Below, in pieces: positions 59,005-64,000 of a DNA stretch of 64,000 nucleotides (position 1 is its first letter; the number at the start of each line of letters is the position of its first letter). The translations under genes were made by a program, and so were the position numbers. A model generated the notes under the pieces. That model was not told the origin of the DNA, did no database searches, and was given only the letters and a program-made list of their open reading frames with translations. The DNA comes from Ampelocalamus luodianensis (lineage: Eukaryota > Streptophyta > Magnoliopsida > Poales > Poaceae), in assembly GCA_036346255.1 (NCBI GenBank), contig CM070636.1, positions 24,497,539 to 24,561,538 of the forward strand, read 5' to 3'.

Positions 59005-59013
59005 TATTTATAT
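59005..59013 (-). promoter_or_regulatory. Candidate TATA box for UFC1
   Basis: ATATAAATA on the - strand ~195 bases before the ATG, inside the possible hAT-like element. Position is plausible for a plant 5' UTR; not otherwise supported. Confidence 0.25.
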
Positions 59014-59394
59014 CATGTCGGGCTGATTCATGTGCCAGGATAGCGGTCATTTGTACCGTGCCGGACCGGTATGAACTGTTTAACCTGCTGGGCCAAGGCT
59101 AGCCCGTTTGCCTCGCCTGCCACGCGGTTGCCGAGCCTACCCCGCCCGCCACGTAGCCTGCCCGGCCTAATCGACGCCCTGCCCTGCCCTGCCCGCCCCG
59201 CAGCCTGCCCCACGCCCTGCCCGACACCTGCAAGCCCCAGCGTGGCTCCTCTTTTCCCCTGCCCCCTTCATCTCCCTCACTCTCCCATTCCTAGTCTCAC
59301 ACTCTCCCACATAGGCGGCTTCTCGCCTTCTCCTCTACCAGCTTCGCCCTCCACGTCGGCGGCGCCCTCCACGACTCCACTCAGCGTCGGCACG

Positions 59395-59500
59395 CGTCAC
59401 GCCACCTCCCCTCCCCCTCTTCCTCTTCCTCTTCCTCTCTCTCTCTCTCTCCTCCGCCTCTCCTCTTCCTCCTCCCCCTCTTCCTCCCCCTCTCTTCCTC
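59395..59500 (+). repeat. CT/CCT-rich low-complexity tract
   Basis: Runs of (CTCTTC)n and (CT)n. The Pro/Ser-rich ORF over it is not considered a gene. Confidence 0.85.
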
Positions 59501-60044
59501 TCTGGTTCTCCATTCTTGATTTTGTGTTGTAACCTGTAAAGTGTAAATGAATCGCCTCGGATCTGAGTCGTGTGATATTGTGACTATGAAAGAATGGTGT
59601 AAATGAATGGTGTGAACTGTGATTGATTACGATGATTGCATATTTTTTATTTTCGATGTCAATTTTTGGGTTGTTTGTTTTGATAGTTTGATTGCGAATG
59701 AAATAATTATGTGCTTGTTAACTGATGTTCATCGGTTCATACATAGCGAGCTAGCCTGGTCGGGCTCGTGCTGTGCCTAGCACGACTGAATCGCTTCGTC
59801 TTGTGCGGTGGCCCCATCGTCGTGAGATGGTGGCCCAAACACGCCCGACCTTTCGTCCGATCGCAAGCGACCCATGAACAGTGTGGGTCATGCCATGCCT
59901 GTGCTGGGCCTACAGTTCTGTGACTCGGGCCGGGCTCTAATTGTGGCCAAGAGCGACTCGCATCTACAGCGTTTGGGATGTTTCATCAAAATCGAGGGTT
60001 CCAATGATACCTGGAGTTGGGACCACATGCCAGTCTTGTCGTTT

Positions 60045-60490
60045 GATGATTGTTTTTTAAAAAATAATACATTTTTAATTAGAATTACAAAAGTAAATGT
60101 TCATTTAATAAAATTATAAAAATAGGCTCATGTCATCATTCCAAATTGCAACATAACTAGTGCCAGCAAAATAATGTTAACTGTATTTGTAGCCATTTGG
60201 AATGGCGATATAGATCAAATCACCATATAAATGGCGATAAGTTCATGTCGCTAATTCAAATGACGATTTGATCTTTGTCGCTATTCCAAATAGCGATAGG
60301 AGCTGGTTTTATGAGTTTTGTTGGCAGAGACTGCAGCCTCAAATTTTACAGGATTTTACTTAGTTTTTATGGTAATATCTTTAAGTGTGTGCCCAACCGA
60401 TTATTAAAAAAGAGAGAACAATTTAGAAGTTAAACTTAGAAGATGAGATTTCAACTCCGGCAATAAGTCTTTGTAATGTATTTGCGGATT
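60045..60490 (+). repeat. Direct repeat, left copy
   Basis: Matches 61660-62210 in the same orientation: 'taatacatttttaat', 'aaattttacaggatttta', 'ggtaatatctt', 'gatgagatttcaa'. It contains interspersed short inverted words such as TGGCGAT/ATCGCCA. The pair brackets the GRF remnant and its array. Confidence 0.65.
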
Positions 60491-60769
60491 ACATGGCGCA
60501 CGATTTGGTTACGTGCATTACAAATATCAACATGCACGAATCAACAACCTGATCTACACCTAGGATACATATACACCTTTTGGAATCGAAAACACTGGTA
60601 GATGGGAACCATGTCAGTCTTAATAGCTCTTCGGTGCCTTCCCCTTACTGCAGACCTGCGAGCATGCCCGGTCACGAAGGCCTATGCTATGAGACAGGCT
60701 GAAAGATAGAATGATATTAGCAGAACATAATGCCAAATCAATAATAAGGACTTAAATTGAACATAACTT

Positions 60770-61110
60770 ACATCTTCGATTCAAAGTACGCCCGGGCGAC
60801 GAGGAGCGCTAGGACGGTCGTCGATCTCACTAGCAGGAGTATTCCCCTTATCTGTTATGAGCTTGACCTGGTCATCCTCAGCTTTCTGTTCGACGCTCTT
60901 ATGCTCCATCGTTGTGTTTCCCTTGTCTTCCCTGCCCTCGGGTATGTAAGGTTTCCAGCACTTGTATTGCTCAGGTGGCAACGCGTAGTTGAACATGTAC
61001 TTCTACTAGATGAATGCCTTCTCGTACTTGTTTGTGCCGTCGATCCATTGGAAGAAATTACAACGCATCTCCAGCTGCCATTATGCGCGGATGAAGTTAG
61101 CAATATGTGG
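60770..61110 (-). pseudogene. GRF-type zinc-finger gene remnant
   Basis: A - strand frame reads EMRCNFFQWIDGTNKYEKAF, two stops, then MFNYALPPEQYKCWKPYIPE and an acidic tail. RCNFFQWIDG matches the second half of a GRF zinc ribbon. The first half is not identified upstream. Confidence 0.55.
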
Positions 61111-61167
61111 AATGTAACGTAAGATGCAAAAAATCAATGTATGTGTAAGATTCTCAAAATAACATAC

Positions 61168-61520
61168 AAGTCCTCGTGTTAGGCTTTTTTGCAAAAAGCC
61201 CCAGTGTTTCCGAAATTGCGTTGAAGTCCTTCACATTAGTTTTTTGTGAAAAACGTATATTGATTTCGAAATCACGTCCAGGTCCTCAGTGTTAAGTTTT
61301 TTGCGAAAAGCCCCCGGTGTTCCAAAATCACGTCAGGTCCTCCACGTTAGTTTCTTTTGCAGAAAGCCCCATGTTGTTCTGAAATCACATCAAGGTCCTC
61401 CATGTCGATTTTTTTGGCGAAAAACCCTTGTGGTTTCTAAAATAACGTCGAGGTCCTGCTATGTTTTTGCAAAAAGCCCCCTTCAATTAACGAAATCTCA
61501 TCGAGGTCCCTCAGTCCACT
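61168..61520. repeat. ~56-bp tandem repeat, about six copies
   Basis: 'ggtcctc' words at 61168, 61224, 61281, 61336, 61394, 61452 and 61505 mark a 53-58-bp period. Each unit has a TTTTGCGAAAAGCCCCC-like block followed by an AAATCACGTC-like block. It lies on the promoter side of the GRF remnant. Confidence 0.85.
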
Positions 61521-61659
61521 CTTTGGGCGCAGTGTAGCGTGCTTATCATCCTAGTAGATCTAGTGTGGCTTAGTTTGCAACATTGGGCAACAACTAGTGA
61601 TCACTCTCGACTATTGTCCACACCTAGCCCATCAAGGAGCAAATGACCATACATTTGAG

Positions 61660-62210
61660 GAATATTTTTTTAATAATACATTTTTAATAGAATTACACAA
61701 ATAAATGCTAGTTTAATAAAATTACAAAAATGGACTTCTGTCGCCATTTAAAATGGCAAAATACCCTTATCACCATTTGGATTGGCGACAAGATCCATGT
61801 CACTAACCAAACATTATTTAAATGTCTCTATGGCTATTTAGAATTCCGATAGAGACAAAAATCGCCAGATAAATCGGTGACATGTTCTTGTCACCAAACC
61901 AAATGGTGATAGGACATGGAAAAAAATTTGGCAGAAAAAATTGAAATAAATTTATATTTATATTTGGACAGAATGTAGATTCAAATTTTACAGGATTTTA
62001 CTAAGTTCTTTGGTAATATCTTGTAGTATTTAAATAAGCTGGAGTTTGTTGACCGTGTGGATAAATCCCTTACACACACTGTTGTTACGAGTGTAGTGTT
62101 TGCGCATCCGATTTATTTTAGAATAGAGAACAAAATATTAAATAGAGAATAATTTGAAAATTAAATTTAAAAGATGAGATTTCAATTGCGACAATAAGAC
62201 TTTGTAATAT
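61660..62210 (+). repeat. Direct repeat, right copy
   Basis: Second copy of 60045-60490 with extra inserted sequence near 62030-62120. Confidence 0.65.
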
Positions 62211-62587
62211 AGGTTTCCTGAAATAATCGAGTTGGTTCTAAGTAAATTTTTTTCCAGAATTAGCAAGTCGACAAAAGTCCACATGATTAAAAAATGGATA
62301 AAGGTAAACATGTATGCAAGACGATAAAAATTATTACTACAGGCATCAAGGAAGTGACATTACGAAATCATCGACCAATTAGTGGTTGGTTTATTTAAGA
62401 AAACAAAAACTGCAAAAATATATAAAAGAACAAATATGTAATCACATTGTCGCATTTAAATTCATGGGAGATTGTAAGTAAATGGATAAGAATGACTATC
62501 TCTCCCTAAGCTTAGACTTGTGATACATAAGCATTCAATTATTGATTATCAAAAAGTAAATGCACAAAGCAAAATCACTAAGAAGGT
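62211..62587. other. AT-rich intergenic, nothing recognised
   Basis: No ORF, repeat or motif of note. Confidence 0.5.
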
Positions 62588-63424
62588 GTGAGACCCCGGT
62601 TTATTTAGCTTGTAATACTTAGTCTTCCATTGACTCTAGCATCACAAACAAAATATACCGTGCCTCGGGAAAATGTATATTTCCCAGAATTACAGTATAC
62701 ACACCCTTTTACAAAACATTGTATCAATTCCATACAACACACAGAACCAAAGCTAAAGCTTTACAAGCAAAAACATACATAATAGTTATTACAAAGGAAA
62801 GGCCAACTGGCCAAGCCAAGTAAAAAGAATTAAACAACAGCGGAAGCAAAATGCTATAAGATGGCTATGAACAAAAGCCAACCGGGTTGCCATACACCCA
62901 CAAGGCAATCCGACCGGGCCGCCAAGCTAGTCGTCCACACCGCGGCAAAACTCACAAAAGTCAATCCCTTGAGGACTAACCTCCTCTGCAACAAATAAGC
63001 AATGCAAATGAGTACAAAAATTGTACTCGCAAGACTTACGAGTAACAAACCTAGATACTACTACATGCGGGCTTTAATCAAAGGGGAAGGCTTAAAGGTT
63101 ATTTTCAGCATAAAGCAGATTTTATTTGCAATAGATAATATGTTAAAGAAAGTTTTAACAATCTGAATTTTATTTGCATAAATAACAGCGAGATAATACG
63201 TAATAATCATAAAAACATCCTGGAGATGACTAACCCAATAGCCATCACAACAATAACACGAATTGCCCATTCGTACCACCCACATCAAGTTTTAATTAAA
63301 AGGTTATAGTCTAACTCTTGCAAAACCTAACCAAGCGTGTCTATAACCTAGGACGAGGCTATTCGAATAGATCAAAACCCTGCAGGGGTGTACCAATGTA
63401 CCCACACTTCAGATCGCCTTTTTG
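62588..63424 (-). mobile_element. Gypsy-type LTR, 3' part in - orientation
   Basis: Starts TGTGAGACCCCGGTTTATTT, matching the inner end of LTR-A at 3180, and follows it closely through the 'gtactcgcaagacttacg' block and the 63359-63370 palindrome. There is no primer-binding site on its left. It breaks off near 63425. Confidence 0.8.
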
Positions 63425-64000
63425 CCATTCAGTTGATTTATAGAGGCTGAGAAAGAGTAAATTGACTGTAACTTTTGCATCATAGATCCGAATTGCATGA
63501 TTCTTGTTCCTAAAATTGTATAAAATCATCCTCTTGTTGCTGTATAAATTTCTTGGGATTTGGATGTTCTTTGCTGTTGAGTTTTATTTGGTGTTCTTCG
63601 TTCTTATTGGTGTTATCGTATTTTCGCGTTAGGTTCCGAAGAATATATTGAGCTTGAGAATCCTCCTATGCAGCAAGAACAACCCCAGCAAGACAAGCAG
63701 TTTGATCATATTAATCCCAATATTTTAAGTATTTATGTTGATTACAAATTCTATGTATGCATTGCTACTTTGTGTTAAACTATTGTCGTTAGTTGACCTA
63801 CTAGATGCATTTCCTTAGCAAATGATTATCCTCTACTACCATGAACCTAGGTATTGCTGTGATTTAGAGTTCGCGGATGGGCTCTTGTCACTTAGTAGTT
63901 CACGAATTAATTGCTTAGTCATGCTTAGCTTCCGGTAGAAATGAGCGGTTATCGACTTGTCGATAACTTTGATCATATAAAACTTATTATGATTTATGAT
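63425..64000 (+). mobile_element. Gypsy-type LTR piece in + orientation, continues past window
   Basis: Matches 9940-10400 of LTR-B in the same orientation ('caagcagtttgatcatat', the hairpin at 63948-63967). It joins head-to-head with the - strand LTR piece on its left. Confidence 0.75.

Larger units (their letters stand above)
58960..59965. mobile_element. Possible hAT-like element upstream of UFC1
   Basis: The left end GAGAGCTGGCCAAACGGACG and GGC-rich sequence at 58960-59050 are mirrored loosely by GGGCCGGGCTCTAATTGTGG at 59925-59955. The 'gagctggcaaacgg' start followed by GGCCCGG-rich sequence is familiar from grass hAT elements. TSD match is weak, so boundaries are uncertain. The CT-rich 59395-59500 stretch lies inside. 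Confidence 0.35.

Noticed and set aside
59071..59532. 153-aa Pro/Ser-rich ORF
   Set aside because: Low-complexity CT/CCT tract; no conserved features.

Overview
The window looks like nuclear DNA from a grass, most likely Oryza or a close relative. The reasons are GC-rich first exons with introns in the two host genes, Ty3/gypsy elements with very long LTRs and an extra ORF before gag (a layout I recall for rice RIRE3/RIRE8), a BARE/RIRE1-like copia LTR, abundant Mutator-like elements (MULEs), GRF zinc-finger genes and a Stowaway MITE. Species and chromosome cannot be fixed from sequence alone. Only two intact-looking host genes are visible. One is a family-43 glycosyltransferase (three exons, + strand, 21142-25174). 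The other is the UFM1-conjugating enzyme UFC1 (two exons, - strand, 58143-58809).

Region 1-19318 is a nest of gypsy-type long-LTR elements. Reading outward from the oldest insertion: gypsy-1 (- strand, 11560-19318, with 3.0-kb 5' LTR, primer-binding site, orf0, decayed gag, protease, RT/RNase H and integrase) sits in an older MULE remnant (19319-20953). Its integrase is cut by the 3' end of a + strand LTR (8445-11559). That LTR abuts a 5.3-kb - strand 5' LTR (3180-8444) that has its own primer-binding site and a truncated orf0. The orf0 is cut by a + strand LTR end (to 2055), itself interrupted by another LTR (to 1858). The opposed LTR arms form a large imperfect inverted repeat. The same head-to-head arrangement recurs at the right edge (62588-64000).

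Region 19319-31173 holds the MULE remnant directly upstream of the GT43 gene, a 1.56-kb MULE with a perfect 9-bp target-site duplication (TSD) inside GT43 intron 2, and a Pack-MULE (26788-31173, perfect 9-bp TSD). The Pack-MULE carries a CYP78A-like P450 fragment and is interrupted by a complete-ended hAT element (27556-30926, perfect 8-bp TSD) with a decayed transposase.

Region 31350-50100 is the most interesting: an 18.75-kb MULE bounded by a perfect 9-bp TSD and matching terminal inverted repeats. It holds a decayed mudrA-type transposase joined to a plant-mobile-domain segment, and three GRF-type zinc-finger genes or remnants. Two of these are divergent and share a promoter region built of 31-bp and 35-bp tandem repeats. 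A copia insertion in the transposase has since been rearranged, leaving a solo-like LTR, a duplicated piece of host MULE, and a copia copy lacking its own 5' LTR.

Region 50101-64000 holds a Stowaway MITE, a second MULE (50968-55957) related to the remnant at 19319-20953, the UFC1 gene with a possible hAT-like element just upstream, a repeat-bounded segment with another GRF-type remnant beside a ~56-bp tandem array, and the right-edge LTR pieces. No tRNA, rRNA or CRISPR was seen.
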